A stretch of 64,000 nucleotides of DNA. Origin: Liolophura sinensis. Taxonomy: Eukaryota > Mollusca > Polyplacophora > Chitonida > Chitonidae. The stretch is taken from positions 6,643,704-6,707,703 of the forward strand of contig NC_088304.1 of the NCBI RefSeq assembly GCF_032854445.1. The letters run 5' to 3'. The number at the start of each line of letters is the position of its first letter. Position 1 is the stretch's first letter. The notes beneath the pieces are model-generated. The model was not told the DNA's origin and made no database searches. It worked only from the letters and a program-made list of their open reading frames with translations. Shown here piece after piece: positions 23,509 through 34,881 of this stretch. Position numbers and translations under genes: made by a program.

Positions 23509-23717
23509 CCTATGCTGTTATTCTTTCTCAGAATCGTGTCTCCTCTCGCAGCTTCTAACGCCATCATCGGAGCGGCTCCACATGGTATAAAGCCAATCAT
23601 GTTATTAGACAGATCACACAAATAGGCTAAAGTAAACTGAACTGTCCATGCCCATTTCAGCAGCATGCAAAAGAGCAGAAATGTGGTCAGTGAAATGAAA
23701 GAGACTTTGCATAACAT
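23509..23717 (-). CDS. receptor first-exon copy 6 (intact)
   Basis: ATG at 23717 begins a long hydrophobic leader (FISLTTFLLFCMLLKWAW). The core follows: QFTLAYLCDLSNNMIGF, IPCGAAPMMALEAARGD, ending RKNNSI at GTAAGTCTCAGTGTATTT. The donor and the intron bases after it match copies 5, 7 and 8. Length 209 nt, phase 2. The pattern fits the first beta-strand, loop and first helix of an ANF-receptor domain, with the disulphide-type Cys of the next segment expected in the missing exon 2. Copy 4 is its closest relative by the IPC(G/A)A stretch. Confidence 0.55.
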
Positions 23718-24113
23718 TTTGCAACCTCTCCGATATGAACGACTTCTTTGGGACTGCTACTATCTAAATAGGCGTGCCGTATCACGATGATATTGTCCGC
23801 AGGCAATACACCGATGATACATAATCTATCTTCTATACAACAAAAGAATGTGCGTGTAGAAGGCAATAAAACAGACAAAGAAGGCTCATAAATACATGAC
23901 ATACAAAGACATACAAATACATTGCACAGATCAAGTAACAGTCAGGAAAACTTTTTGGGCTCTTTTGTAATATGTGGAAAGTTGTGCATTATAAGGAATT
24001 CTGTTTCTATTGTTCTCGGGGCTGATGACAATAAGCTGCCCGTGGTGCTGTCTGGTGTAATCTGACATGCAGTTACCTGGATACCACTTATAGAATAAAT
24101 TCCAGTTTTACAG

Positions 24114-24282
24114 GCCGTTGTGACAAATCCAGTTTCTGTGTCACATCCGCCACCATACCCGTGTTACATTTGGGAACCTGGCCGGGGTGAGGGCAAAAAA
24201 TATCGGAAGAACATTGCGACAATCAAGCCAGATGTGGGGGAACATAGGATCTGCTCTGGTGAACAGTTGGACAGTGCCCAAG
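24114..24282 (+). CDS. unrecognised exon A, first paralogue
   Basis: It is preceded by a TCCAGTTTTACAG acceptor and followed by an AAG/GTATGG donor. The open frame runs VVTNPVSVSHPPPYPCYIWE and later KYRKNIATIKPDVGEHRIC. Its phase-1 end joins without a stop to the frame opening after the acceptor at 25432 (PDRIYADKQIPYSVMSNQL). A paralogue of its 5' part lies at 31519. I do not recognise the family. The strand is opposite to the receptor exons, so this is a separate gene or gene remnant. Confidence 0.4.
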
Positions 24283-24339
24283 GTATGGTCTCTTTACATG
24301 TTTTAATGTGATTCTAACGTCATGACAACACATCATTTT

Positions 24340-24570
24340 GACTAATTCTACACCAGTGACGTCTAATAAATTGCAATTAACATCACTGCATTTTTTACCT
24401 AATTTTGCTTAAGCCATGGAGGGCGTTAGAGGGCGTGTAAATTGTTACTATGATGCATTTACATGAACAGTCAGAAAAAAACATTGACATGTAAATTGAC
24501 AAGAGACCGTATTTCACAAATTAGATGTGACCACTTTCCAACTAACAATCTGTCGCCTCTGCTGGTTTAT
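24340..24570 (-). repeat. R-A copy, antisense
   Basis: It contains CCAGTGACGTCTAATAAATTGCAATTAACATCACTG at its end, then GCTTAAGCCATGG and AATTGACAAGAGACCGTATTTCAC. Its left terminus is itself imperfectly palindromic (CAGTGA.. / ..TCACTG). Confidence 0.65.
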
Positions 24571-24592
24571 GAATTTGTGTTTCGACCCATGG

Positions 24593-25225
24593 ATTACAGT
24601 CATCAGTGCCAAACATACTGCCATCATTAGTCCCAATAGGAGGAACTCTGTGAACAGTGTGATAGACAGTTGTAGTATTTTGCTGGGTTGGGATGATGAA
24701 TATCATCGACTGTTATTGACGGCTGCTATACAAATGTCTGTTTCTACCAACAGATTACAGTCATCAGTGCCAACATACTGCCATCATTAGTCCCAATAGG
24801 AGGAACTCTGTGAACAGTGTGATAGACAGTTGTAGTATTTTGCTGGGTTGGGATGACGAATATCATCGACTGTTATTGACGGCTGCTATACAAATGTCTG
24901 TTTCTACCAACAGATTACAGTCATCAGTGCCAACATACGGCCATCATTAGTCCCAATAGGAGGAACTCTGTGAACACTGTGATAGACAGTTGTAGCATTT
25001 TGCTGGGTTGGGATGATGAATATCATCGACTGTTATTGACGGCTGCTATACAAATGTCTGTTTCTACCAACAGATTACAGTCATCAGTGCCAACATAGTG
25101 AGTGCATCAGGACATAAATATTCTACGGAATATTCATTAGTCCCAACAGCAGGAAATCTGTAAAAGCTATGATAGACAGTTGTAGCATTTTGCTGGGTTA
25201 GGACGATGAATATTTGTCAATATTG
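24593..25225. repeat. 160-bp tandem repeat, ~4 copies
   Basis: Units start with ATTACAGTCATCAGTGCCAA at 24593, 24754, 24914 and 25074. The first three are nearly identical and the fourth is diverged with an inserted piece. Each unit carries an antisense R-B fragment (GACGGCTGCTATACAAATGT), so the array was built from dispersed-repeat DNA. It lies within the intron between exons A and B. Confidence 0.85.
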
Positions 25226-25432
25226 TGCCCGATGATTAGTGTGCAGTACAAACTAAAGTACCGTATGTGTATTGTTGTGAGTGTGTTATGATTCATAAAT
25301 ATATTTCTCTTGTTGACTACCAGGAGGTAGAACACGTATATGTGATTTGTGCTGTTGAGATTGTTGAATTATGCCTTAGCACATTAACTGATTACAAATT
25401 TTAGAGTTGCTAAAACTTCTTTTAAAATGCAG

Positions 25433-25750
25433 ACCCTGATCGTATCTATGCAGATAAGCAGATACCGTATTCTGTGATGTCAAACCAACTTTCGCTATTG
25501 TGGGATCACCTAAAAGTGCCAGGAAGTTACAACGTTGTTGGATCATCTAAAAGTGCCAGGAAGTTACAACGTTGTTGGATCACCTAAAAGTGCCAGGAAG
25601 TTACAACGTTGTGCATGGCAGAGCGAAACTTGATCAGGCTGTCAGCAGCTCCCTTAGTAAGGTGTGGTCACAAGATGACTGTGGGAAGCTTGTACTCCTG
25701 TCAGCTAACCAATTTCTGGACTTTCTGGTAGATATAAGTCAATCGGATCT
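25433..25750 (+). pseudogene. unrecognised exon B, disrupted by a 37-bp triplication
   Basis: After an AAAATGCAG acceptor the frame reads PDRIYADKQIPYSVMSNQL and LLWDHLKVPGSYNVV. A 37-bp unit (GGATCACCTAAAAGTGCCAG...) then occurs three times, at 25503, 25540 and 25577. Two extra units add 74 bp and break the frame. Beyond the third unit the frame continues as HGRAKLDQAVSSSLSKVW, QDDCGKLVLLSANQFLDFL until R-B begins at about 25755. It looks like a real coding exon ruined by a short duplication and truncated by a repeat insertion. The family is unknown. A sequence-assembly artefact is also possible. Confidence 0.4.
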
Positions 25751-25754
25751 ATGG

Positions 25755-26045
25755 GTCGAAACAGGCACTTGTATACCAGCCGTTAATCAATAAGGGCGTT
25801 CCAGGTCAATAATCGCAAGGCAAATTCCCCACGTATAAACGACGTATAACATACATCACCAAAGAACTAAAAAAGCATATAAAGCAGTTTTAGGCAACTG
25901 GGTGAAATCAGTATTCAGATAGAACCATGCTAGAATATCAGTTGTCGATAACAAAATATTTATGTCAGTTGCGTTTTCATTACAACTGTTTATATATTCA
26001 ACGTAGCTAGCCCCGGGCTAAGCGGAATTAGACACAATCATGACG
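25755..26045 (+). repeat. dispersed repeat R-B, copy 3
   Basis: It begins GTCGAAACAGGCACTTGTAT, ACCAGCCGTTAATCAA, then GGTCAATAATCGCAAGG and ends near CTAGCCCCGGGCTAAGCGG. It interrupts exon B. Confidence 0.6.
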
Positions 26046-26469
26046 CAGACAGCCAGAGTTTCTGTACGCTCTGTCCATATTTTAAACCATGGTTGCCAAA
26101 TACTCAACCTGGCTTTAGTTCACCTGTATTGGGGACTGATTTTAAGATTAAGTGGCAAAAAGGGGAACCTCCCAACAGGAACGTTTTAGCTTTATAAACC
26201 TTGTTCAGCAAATAGACCGGAGACTGGCGGCAAAATACAATGAAGTTGAAATTACACAGGCAGTGCTGTAAGCAGTGGTACTTGGCGTTTGCATGAGAAA
26301 TTACATCGAGGGTGTCAGAGATATCCAACTTCCAATCCTCAGAAGGATCCTTACAGCCTATGTCAAAAAAAATCAACAGGACTGTATCAGCAACTGTGAT
26401 GTGTCCTGTGTCATGTGTCCAAAGAGAGACAGAAGATCGGTAAACCTTTCCTACCAGAGTAATGGATAT

Positions 26470-28810
26470 TAAGCAAAACTTTGTCTTCGTTTCTCAAGAA
26501 GAAAGGGGAGTGTGAAAAATGTTTTCAGAAGAAGTATTATCACGTATCCTTCGTAGTGACTCAATACGTCATGAGATGAAACCAGTTCTGGAATCACCAG
26601 GAATTAGTGATGCAGGTTTAATACGGGAACTGACACGTATCGTTTCGATAGAAGACAGAAGCGAACAAAAACTGCCCCCAGGGCGAGCTAGTTAAAGCGT
26701 GTGTGTAATAGAGGTAGATAACAGACCTGCTCAGCCTAAAGTAGCTCAGAAAAAAAACCAAGCCGGGTACTTTACCTATTGAAGTAGAGGAAATTAAAGC
26801 ACAGATTGCCATTCTAACAGGGAAGTTCGCTGACATAGCAAAAGCGAATGAGCAGCAGTCGTCTACAGGTAGTGTATGGAGAGGGGGTAGGAACTAATAC
26901 TCTAGAGGAGTCGGGATGAGTGTACTCACAGCAATAAGCGTGTGAGTTCTGACCACTGAGTTCGACGATAAAGGGTGGTCAAACAGAACCAGGGAAACTA
27001 AAGCGGTATGGACCAAGTTACAACCGATGGTTTTGAAGGATCTATGCATCGAAACAGACATTTGTATATCAGCCGTCAACCAATAAGAACGTTCCAGGTC
27101 AATAATCGTAAGGCCAGTTCCCCAAAACATATGGACACATACGAGCATAGATATGTCAGTAGTGGGGGGAAAGTTTCCTGCGAAAATTATGGAATGGACA
27201 AAAAACCTTGAACCCACAAGCGCAACGCATCAAGAAAAGAATGTAAAACAACTTATAGGAAGAAGAGGTCCATTGAACTGTTTTTTAAATGGCCTCACCA
27301 CTGCAATTTCACGAGATACCGAGTCCCAAGTTTGTATACTTCCCTATGTCTGGGTCCAGAAGAAATTTCCAAAGCGCAAATTGCGAGAGCTGTCTGAGCT
27401 AATAAGTGAAGACTTTCAACTGTAAGCAGCAAATGATAAGCGATTTCTTATCAAGGTTGGGTGGGAGTGGGTTTCGTGCCTTGATGTACCAGCAGCTAAT
27501 GCTGGAGCCAGCTTTACTGGAGAATGTCAATATCTAGGACTCACTTGTAGAATGTGAGGAAGATCAGAAAGTAGATGCAATCATCTGTAATTCAACCAAA
27601 CATGACGCTTTAGTGTAGTTTTCAAGTGTTCAAGAGTGAGAACACTTGAAAAAGATGATTCAGTCATTAGAGCCGTTTCTACAACAGATGTATAAGACTT
27701 ATCGACCACAAAACTAAATGAAAAGTGTCGTCACATGACTGCGCTTGTAACACCTTTGGACTTATGCGAATGGTCACGGATACCCTTTGGACTTACAAAC
27801 GCGCCAGCAGCGTTTCAAAGGTGATGGTTGTGACAGCATGGACGGTTGTCTAGAAGGACTTAGAGATGACAAGTGTTCGCCTTATCTGGATGAAATCATC
27901 GTGTTTGATAGGTCCTATGATTTGATTTGATTCATTTGATTGATTAGTGTTTTACGCCGTACTCAAGAATATTTCACTTATACGACGGTGGACAGCATTA
28001 TGGTGGGAGGAAAGCGGGCAGAGCCTGGGGGGAAACCCACGACCATCCGCAGGTTGCTGTCAGACCTTCCCACTTACGACCGGAGGGTTGGCCCTATGAA
28101 CAACACTTACAGTAAAGTGAAGTGTTACGTAGGATTACAAAGGCATGAAATTAAAGCCGTCCAAGTGCGAACATCACGACCAAGGAGAGAGGTGGTTGGG
28201 CATAATTTGAAAATATTCTGTTCCACCAACTGAACAAACACTGCGGTCATAAAATCGCGGACTACACCCTACAACGCACAGAGAAATAAACAGGTGGATA
28301 GAATGAATCGAACGTTGCTCAGTACGCTGGGTACACTCTCAGAAGTCTGGTAGATTTGCTCGCCTGTGCACAGTAATGATGCTACAGGTTTTGGACCGTT
28401 TTTCATGCTTTTTTGAAGATCTCTAAGACAGTCGATAGACCTTCCTCTGAGTTGGACAATCTAACAGAGAACTAGCAAGTGTTGCAGGCTGGCAGAAAGG
28501 CATACAGCAAGTGTTTAAAAATTCAAGTAAGTCCGAAAGAGCAGGAGTCCATTCACAGAAGTAATACAACAGAAAGTCCGTGCCGGTGTCATGAAGGCTG
28601 GCGACCATGTTCTAGTCCGCAATATGTCGGAACTGGGTAGAGCAGGAAAACTCCGTAGCCACTAGGAAGAAAACCCATGTTGTGGTGGAGCAAATGGGAG
28701 ACGAGGTTCCAATATGTACTGTGTCAAACCAACGGCACATTAATGACCCAGGCCAAGAATGTTCAGATGTCTCGGATGAAGATGAATTTGACTTTCGTCC
28801 TTGTTAGTTC
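26470..28810 (+). mobile_element. decayed Ty3/gypsy LTR retrotransposon
   Basis: Remnants appear in the right order. A gag-like piece (from ATG 26519, EEVLSRILRSDS, then VEEIKAQIAILTGKFADI) is followed by RT pieces (EWSRIPFGLTNAPAAFQR near 27760; CSPYLDEIIVF near 27875), then integrase pieces (QVDRMNRTLLSTLGTL near 28295, NDATGFGPFFMLF near 28376). The integrase C-terminal tail (GDHVLVRNMSELGRAGKL near 28600) ends in DEDEFDFRPC and a stop near 28806. Frameshifts and stops separate every piece, and the RT catalytic box reads YLDE. An R-B copy (27040-27130) and a SINE (27925-28087) are inserted. I found no LTRs. Confidence 0.75.
27925..28087 (-). mobile_element. SINE body inserted in the gypsy remnant
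   Basis: TTTGATTGATTAGTGTTTTACGCC through GCAGGTTGCTGTCAGACC and ACTTACGACCGGAG. The tRNA-like head is missing, so the copy is 5'-truncated. It splits the RT region. Confidence 0.85.
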
Positions 28811-28889
28811 AACTCGCTGCAGACGGCAGCATCGAAGATTACTTTGTTACATCATGCACTTTAACTCAGTGTTGTTCGTCTTATAAACC

Positions 28890-29840
28890 ACGTAGAAAGC
28901 AGATTTACCGAAATGTTTTACGTCTGTAAATTACTACACCACATTATGTTGTAGTACATATAAGCCTAACGCAAGCAAAGATTCTGTTATTTCAATATGT
29001 GTTAATGAAAATGATAAAATGAAAAGTTAATGAAACGAATTGTTTCAAAGAGTTGCACAATGCAAAAAAGTGTCCTTAGGCAGAGGACCGTAGGCGTAGG
29101 TCTAGTCATCTTCGGCTGAAAGGCCTGAGCATGTTGCACATGGTGAAGTAAACATTGCTATTTAAAATAATCCTGGCCGACTAATGGAAACGATCGTACT
29201 ATCTCTTGGTTGGAGGTCGTAAACAGTAAATGACAGTTGACATGTACAGATATCCATACCTCACTGCAGTGATGTGATTCGATGTCCACGCAATAAAAAG
29301 GGAAATATTCTGTCGATTTTAAGGTATGCTTAAAATCTGTTTAGCGAAACTGGTATCAACAATGAACAATCGTCTTGTGGTTGCTCAGAGGCGTGATTTG
29401 ACAGCGGAAAGCAAGATCTCTAAAGGAGCTCTTGGAGGCTTTCCTTTTCGCCTTCCCCTGGGGTTGTTGTTGCGAAAGGAGATGGTATATCTGCAGGCCA
29501 TGTTCTGTGCGGTTGAATAAATTTGGAAAGGCTGTATGGAAAGAAGAAACCTGCATACAAGAGAGGAAGAATAGTTGCAAGGATATCAAAGATTGATGGG
29601 AAACAAGCAAGCAGAGAGTGGCACGAACGGCGGTCGATCAGCAGTCCATCTCCCCGCATGTTTGCTTGTTGATGTCATTACACATACTACGCACAATAGA
29701 TGGCAGAAAAGCATGAGAAAAGTTTAATACGCCATGTATGTATCTTATATCAGTACGAAGTTGATCTTGATTCATTTAAAAATGTTGAGTCATGGAATAT
29801 GGCATGTTTAACATATACACATTTGTTCTGAACAAATCTC
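28890..29840. other. intergenic, nothing recognised
   Basis: There are several overlapping 60-80-residue frames at 29326-29659 on both strands with no family signature. No support for a gene. Confidence 0.4.
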
Positions 29841-29847
29841 AACAGAA

Positions 29848-30114
29848 ATTTATTTATTTATTTGATTGGTGTTTTACGCCGTACTCAAGAATATTTCACT
29901 TATACGACGGCGGCCAGCATTATGGTGGGTGGAAATCGGGCAGAGCCCGGGGGAAACCCACGACCATCCGCAGGTTGTTGGCAGACCTTCCCACTTACGG
30001 CCGGAGAGGAAGCCAGCATGAGCTGGACTTGAACTCAGAGCGACCGCATTGGTGAGAGGCTCCTGGGTCATTACGCTGCGCTAGCGCGCTAACCGACTGA
30101 GCCACGGAGGCCCC
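29848..30114 (-). mobile_element. full-length tRNA-derived SINE
   Basis: This is the most complete copy in the window. In its own direction it starts GGGGGCCTCCGTGGCTCAGT, with box A TGGCTCAGTCGG and GCGCGCTAGCGCAGCG. Box B-like GAGTTCAAGTCC follows, then the body (GGAAGGTCTGCCAACAACCT), the AATATTCTTGAGTACGGCGT block and an AAATAAATAAAT tail. Pol III transcription of an intact source element would use the two boxes. Confidence 0.9.
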
Positions 30115-31518
30115 CTTCTCAACAGAAAAGTTCCTCGATGTGAAAGCAATGCGTTGATACATCTACATATACCCAGAGATGTGATTTTTTTCTTATGTGG
30201 TAATCCAAACTCTACCAGACTAAGTAAAACCATTTCATCTCAAGATCAGATATATGTGTCAGTGTTTATTATTTATCTAACATTCCCATCTTGTTAAAGC
30301 AGGTATTTGATTCAATGTCATGTGTGGAAATATATATTTCCTGACATTACCTTATGGAAAGTCTTCAAAAAGAGACTTTAAAGATTATTAAAGACCACTT
30401 TTTTCTGAATATGTAATCCATACGGTGTGCATGTCAGTGTGTCAAACGTGGGAGAGTTCATCAGCAACTTGGCAAAGGTTGGTAGTTTACATCATCCACT
30501 CCGGTTTCCTCTACATGTAGAAAGAATGTTCGTTAGATGGGTTCAATCAAAAATTTTCTCCATCTCGTCTCTCCTGCGAGATTATGCGAACTGCATTCCC
30601 ATAATTGAATTTACAATCCACAGTGTCTTGGATCTCGTAGTCATCCCTAGAATACGCTACAGGTATGTCTCTCTAGTTTACAGCTTTCACCTTCGACTGT
30701 TGTAATCAAGTCTCACCAATAGAGGCATCCAGTTTTGTTGACGTTGCTGTTGTAATAAGGATACTGTTTACAGCATGATTTCCCTGCTCCAGTCTTTCGG
30801 CACATAAAAATATCTTTTCCCTGTGGAAGGGCTTGTAGATATTGTCTCTGATATGTATGCAGCTCTTTTTTCCCGAAGTTGTGGCAATTAATAACCTCAG
30901 CTTCCCTACTAATTTCCTCAAATTCATGTTTTTTTTATGCGGCTTCTTGCTTCTGCCAGTTCTGGAATGATGATGAATATTAATGAAGACACACCCCTAC
31001 TTCAATTAACCAATGAAAATTTGTAGTCCTTTGCGAAGGCTTTTTCTCGTACGGAGCGTTTATTGGCTAACTGATTACATCACCGTCTATTTGTATCAGA
31101 ACTCGAGGGGTATTTCGACAGAGCGTTCAACCGCCGGTAGGTTAGGGCGATCTGGCGTTAGAGAGAAAGCAAGTACACCTAGTGATGTTAAACATATTAA
31201 GGATGTCAAGAAACAGGAAAAACAATGTGCACTAAATACACGCCTACATTCACGCATCGTTTTTAGATCCCTACAGCATGACTATATGTAAGTAGCTGTT
31301 GGAGGTATGATCGTCAATTTGTCTGGCCAACATATTACGGTATTTGGTGAACCCCGTATTTTGCTTTTAAAATACAGCATTCCGAATAATAATTTTCAGA
31401 AATCCGTTTCGTTAGGTTGCAGCATCGTGATTACCAACTGCACACACGCCATTTACACGCTTGACATGCTTGATCGTGTGACATTATCGTAAAAACGGAA
31501 TAAATTCATGTTTTACAG

Positions 31519-31610
31519 AGACTATTGTGACAAATCCAGATTCTGTCTCGTTTCCCTCACCATACCCGTGTTACAGTGCCTTAATTGTTGGGTACCGGAA
31601 AATATAAGTT
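31519..31610 (+). pseudogene. unrecognised exon A, second paralogue
   Basis: After a TGTTTTACAG acceptor the frame reads TIVTNPDSVSFPSPYPCY, clearly related to the 24.1-kb exon (VVTNPVSVSHPPPYPCY), then diverges and stops. The conservation stops sharply after CCCGTGTTAC. It may be a shortened exon or a remnant. Confidence 0.4.
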
Positions 31611-31774
31611 TAACACATTTGTCTTCAGATAACTTTTACAAAAATCCTCACAACTGTAACTGTTACAGCAAAACGTATTTACATTTTGACTTATGCTACA
31701 AATTGTTTAACAAAATCAGCCCCTGTATATGTTATGCGCCACTGACTTAACGCGTCTTTTCTTGTCTCTTCCAG

Positions 31775-31877
31775 GTTATTTGAGTTGGACTTCGACATCA
31801 AGACACTCCAGCCCTACGACATGATTCGAAAGGTCAAAAGGGCCACATGGAGTGTTGTTGCAGAACCCATGCTGTAG
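31775..31877 (+). CDS. candidate terminal coding exon, unrecognised
   Basis: A strong polypyrimidine tract and acceptor (TTTTCTTGTCTCTTCCAG) precede 33 open codons: LFELDFDIKTLQPYDMIRKV then KRATWSVVAEPML and TAG. The charged, ordered composition and the excellent acceptor favour a real last exon, entered in phase 1. It lies 165 bp downstream of the exon A paralogue, on the same strand, and ends 120 bp before the donor of receptor copy 7 on the other strand. I cannot name the family. Confidence 0.4.
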
Positions 31878-31999
31878 ACAGAACGCAATGACAAGACAAC
31901 ACATAAGATAATCACGGGAAAATATCTGTTGTGACCTCGTTTTCTTCGTTAGCAGTATATTTTAGAAAATCACCTACATTTAAAGAAACTGATACTTAC

Positions 32000-32208
32000 T
32001 CTATGCTGTAATGGTTTCCCACAATCCCATTTGTTCTGGCAGTATCCAAGGCTATGTCTGGTGCTGCTCCGTTTGTGGTGAAACCTACCAAGCCCATTGA
32101 TAGATCAGTCATATATGCCAAGGTGAATCGTCTGGCAAATGTCCAATGTGGCAAAATGGCCAACACCATGATTACGATCCAGTTAAGAAAACGCTCTTTG
32201 AAAAACAT
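32000..32208 (-). CDS. receptor first-exon copy 7 (intact)
   Basis: The clearest family member. ATG at 32208 opens NWIVIMVLAILPHWTFA, then RFTLAYMTDLSMGLVGF, TTNGAAPDIALDTARTN and GIVGNHYSI up to GTAAGTATCAGTTT. It is 209 nt, phase 2. In ANF-receptor domains the first strand, a Gly/Ala-Pro turn and a helix ending in an acidic or small residue precede the PGxxL-like turn. The order here (LAY, GAAP, ALDTA, GIVGN) fits that arrangement. Upstream, a block containing AAAACGGC is shared with copies 5 and 8 (see the promoter entry). The missing exons would carry the rest of the binding domain and any kinase-like or cyclase domain. Confidence 0.6.
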
Positions 32209-32262
32209 CTTGATATCATTCCCTTGACGTTAAAACGGCTTGAAATCTTCAGTAAAGCAGTA
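32206..32262 (-). promoter_or_regulatory. conserved block upstream of copies 5, 7 and 8
   Basis: The plus-strand text CATCTTGAT..TTAAAACGGCTTGAAATCTTCAGTAAA just upstream of copy 7's start recurs with small changes at 35088-35145 (copy 8) and 20519-20575 (copy 5). The core on the coding strand is TACTGAA.AT...GCCGTTTT. It could be a shared 5' UTR or promoter element, or just recent duplication. Confidence 0.4.
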
Positions 32263-32449
32263 CACGCGTACGATAGAAATTCAGCACCACGGCAACTATC
32301 TTAACAATAACACCAGGAGTGGGAACGCAAAAAATTCCAGGAGTCCATGAAATGTACATCTCTCTGAAAGGACTTTTTAGCATATTAGCCCCCGTGGTAA
32401 CATGGTTGCTTGACTGAGTAACTTGTTTAACCATCCGCATATAACTGAA

Positions 32450-33420
32450 GAACCCAGAGTGAAGTCATTTCATATTACAACTCAAATAGACCACAATGGT
32501 CTGTAAAGATATTAATCTGAAGCTAGACCATACACGGCGTCATTTGGTGCAAAGTAAATCCACAAGATAAAAAGCGCAGAGCAAACGTTTAATCAACGTT
32601 CCTACTCGAAATTAATTTAAATATATAGGCGCTGACGCTGCGAAATGTCTAGAATATGATTATGGAGATCACAAAGAAAACAACAATGGGAATGTTCAAT
32701 GTCTCAAGGTCTTCTCTCTATTGACGTCTTCTATTGAAATAGTAGACAAGTTGTCGGGCTATGTGTAGAGGATTAAAGATCAAAATAATCTTTCCCCGTT
32801 TGAAGAAATGCGACAGGATCTAGAAGCGTATAATATTCTTTGAAATGTGGCATAGCTTAAGGCAGCACGTCAAGATGTCTATGGCTCAGTGTGTTGTATA
32901 GGAAGTATCTGCTAAAGGTTTTTTTTAACCATTTTGTTTAGTATTTAATGTCTTTAAACCTTTTCCTGACATAATGAATGGAGGCGTGATTCATGGTACG
33001 TGTTTAATCGGAATGTGGACCCAACACATAACGTTAGAACGTACTTTAACCTTGGACAATAAGAATAAAAACAAACAAACGCTTCATAGCGTTAGTTTAC
33101 GTATAATATAGTACGAAGACGGTATCTGCAAACATCGTAACAATACCCCTTTGTTTTGTCTTCTATGTCAACCGATTGTGGAAGGCGATAGAGTCAGTAT
33201 TACATCCAGCTCCCAGATATTCCAGCTACGATTATAAGATTGTTAAATTGCTGGATTTTTAAGAAGTATGGAAAGTTTACCTTATCAGATGAATCCTATC
33301 CGTCTAAGGCGCTTCAAACGACAATGAAGAAACTATCCTGGCATTCATTATACTGAACGATATGGCTGAGGGGAGATAACTTGTATGGTACAATCACAGC
33401 CCTCCGTTCGTCAGATCCAA
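32450..33420. other. upstream flank of copy 7; duplicated segment
   Basis: The interval 32640-32800 is related to 35590-35790 upstream of copy 8. Both contain an acidic/Asn-rich translated stretch on the plus strand (YDYGDHKENNNGNVQ versus YDDQTNNNNDDVQ) and a following GGATTAAAGATCAAAA. A third faint relative is near 37980. Nothing else recognised. Confidence 0.4.
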
Positions 33421-33500
33421 AATTTATTTATTTATTTATTTATTTGATTGGTGTTTAACGACGTGCTAAAAGCGTTTTCACTTATATGACGGCGGTCAGG
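33421..33500 (-). mobile_element. diverged SINE tail and body
   Basis: TTTATTTATTTATTTGATTGGTGTTTAACGACGTGCTAAAAGCG is a variant of the common SINE 3' end (and of the 7.3-kb copy), probably an older subfamily. Confidence 0.6.
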
Positions 33501-34011
33501 TTTAGAGCTGGGTAAAATCAAAGTGATCAACCCACCTTCGCCAGTACCGGTACCTGGTTCCTAGCAAACCTCGAGCCAGAATTTTAAGCATGTCACGCAG
33601 CCCCTAAACTTCTATTCAGCGACATAGAATCTAAGGAAACACTAGACAATTAAATACACCATTCATTCTTTGAAGTCACAGTACCGTTATTTTTTGTCTA
33701 TCATCAGGTACACCTTCCAGTAGGTTAAATCAACAAAATTTATGCAAAACCGTTTCAGTCATCTATAAATATGGATTTTGTTTACATGTCTACCAAAACA
33801 TAACATTGCTTAACACAACTTAAGGCACAATCTAGGGCTTGTCGTTTAATGCCTGAACACGATGAACAGTGCCTGTACACAATTTACACTGATCAACATG
33901 GAACTATCAAAATTAATAGAAAACGCCAGTTACATAGCGGATTTCAAGCTGGTAGTATTTGAATGTAACTTTTCTTAAACTCACAAAGTTGAAGTTGTTA
34001 AAAGCGATGCT

Positions 34012-34158
34012 TATATTTATTTATTTATCTGTGAGGCCTTCCCACCGAAGAGGACGCCAGCAATGAGCTGGACTTGAGCTCACAGCGCCCGCGTTGGTGA
34101 GAGGCTCCTGGGTCACTACCCTGCGCTAACGCGCTAACCATCTGAGCCACGGAGGCTC
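34012..34158 (-). mobile_element. SINE, head half only
   Basis: It keeps the tRNA-related half (in sense, GCCTCCGTGGCTCAGATGG, GCGCGTTAGCGCAGGG, GAGCTCAAGTCCAGCTCAT) joined directly to a TTTATT tail. The central body is deleted. Confidence 0.8.
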
Positions 34159-34881
34159 GCGCGATGCTGATACAAGCCCGAGTTAGCAGAATTGTTATCA
34201 AAGTCACACAGTGACTAGAACCTACCTTATGTCTTTCCATCATCACTAAAACTGTTGACTGCTTCTCTCTGCATGCATCCGTCCTATTTTCTCACTTTCT
34301 ATACCTTCTTAGTTCTTTGGTAGTTTGTGTTAAATGCCATGTAGGAAATTGGTCTTGCGATTATTGACCTGGAGCGTCCATGGTGGACGGCTGGTGTACG
34401 AATATCTATTTCGACGCGTAGATAAGATACAATTATGACTCATACCTCTAGAGACCATGAACACTCTGATCACAACAATCAACAAGAGAACAATTTAAGA
34501 AACCAGTTTTCAATCAGTAACTGGGGCCGTAGATTGAAATTATTACATTTTACACATGACCTAACAAATGTTACAAGTGAGATATGTATTCTTCATGCGC
34601 AGAACCGTTTGATATTTTACTATCAAAATATGCATAATTTCAAAACTGATACTGATATCATTCCGATTAGTAATAAAGACGTCGTCAGAGAAGATCTTGG
34701 GCATCCTTGTACGGACACTTAATACAGATCCAAAAATAGTATATATTTTGCAGATCAGAAGGATGTAAGCTCAAATATACGATTCCATAACACACACAAA
34801 AAGAACAAGATCTGATGTGAAAACATTTGCTCTGTTAACAAAAAAAGACCTGGAAAAGTCGATAAACAAACCGATACTTAC

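Noticed and set aside
29848-30114. tRNA gene
   Set aside because: Box A and B are present but the cloverleaf is not, and a SINE body and tail follow. It is a tRNA-derived SINE.
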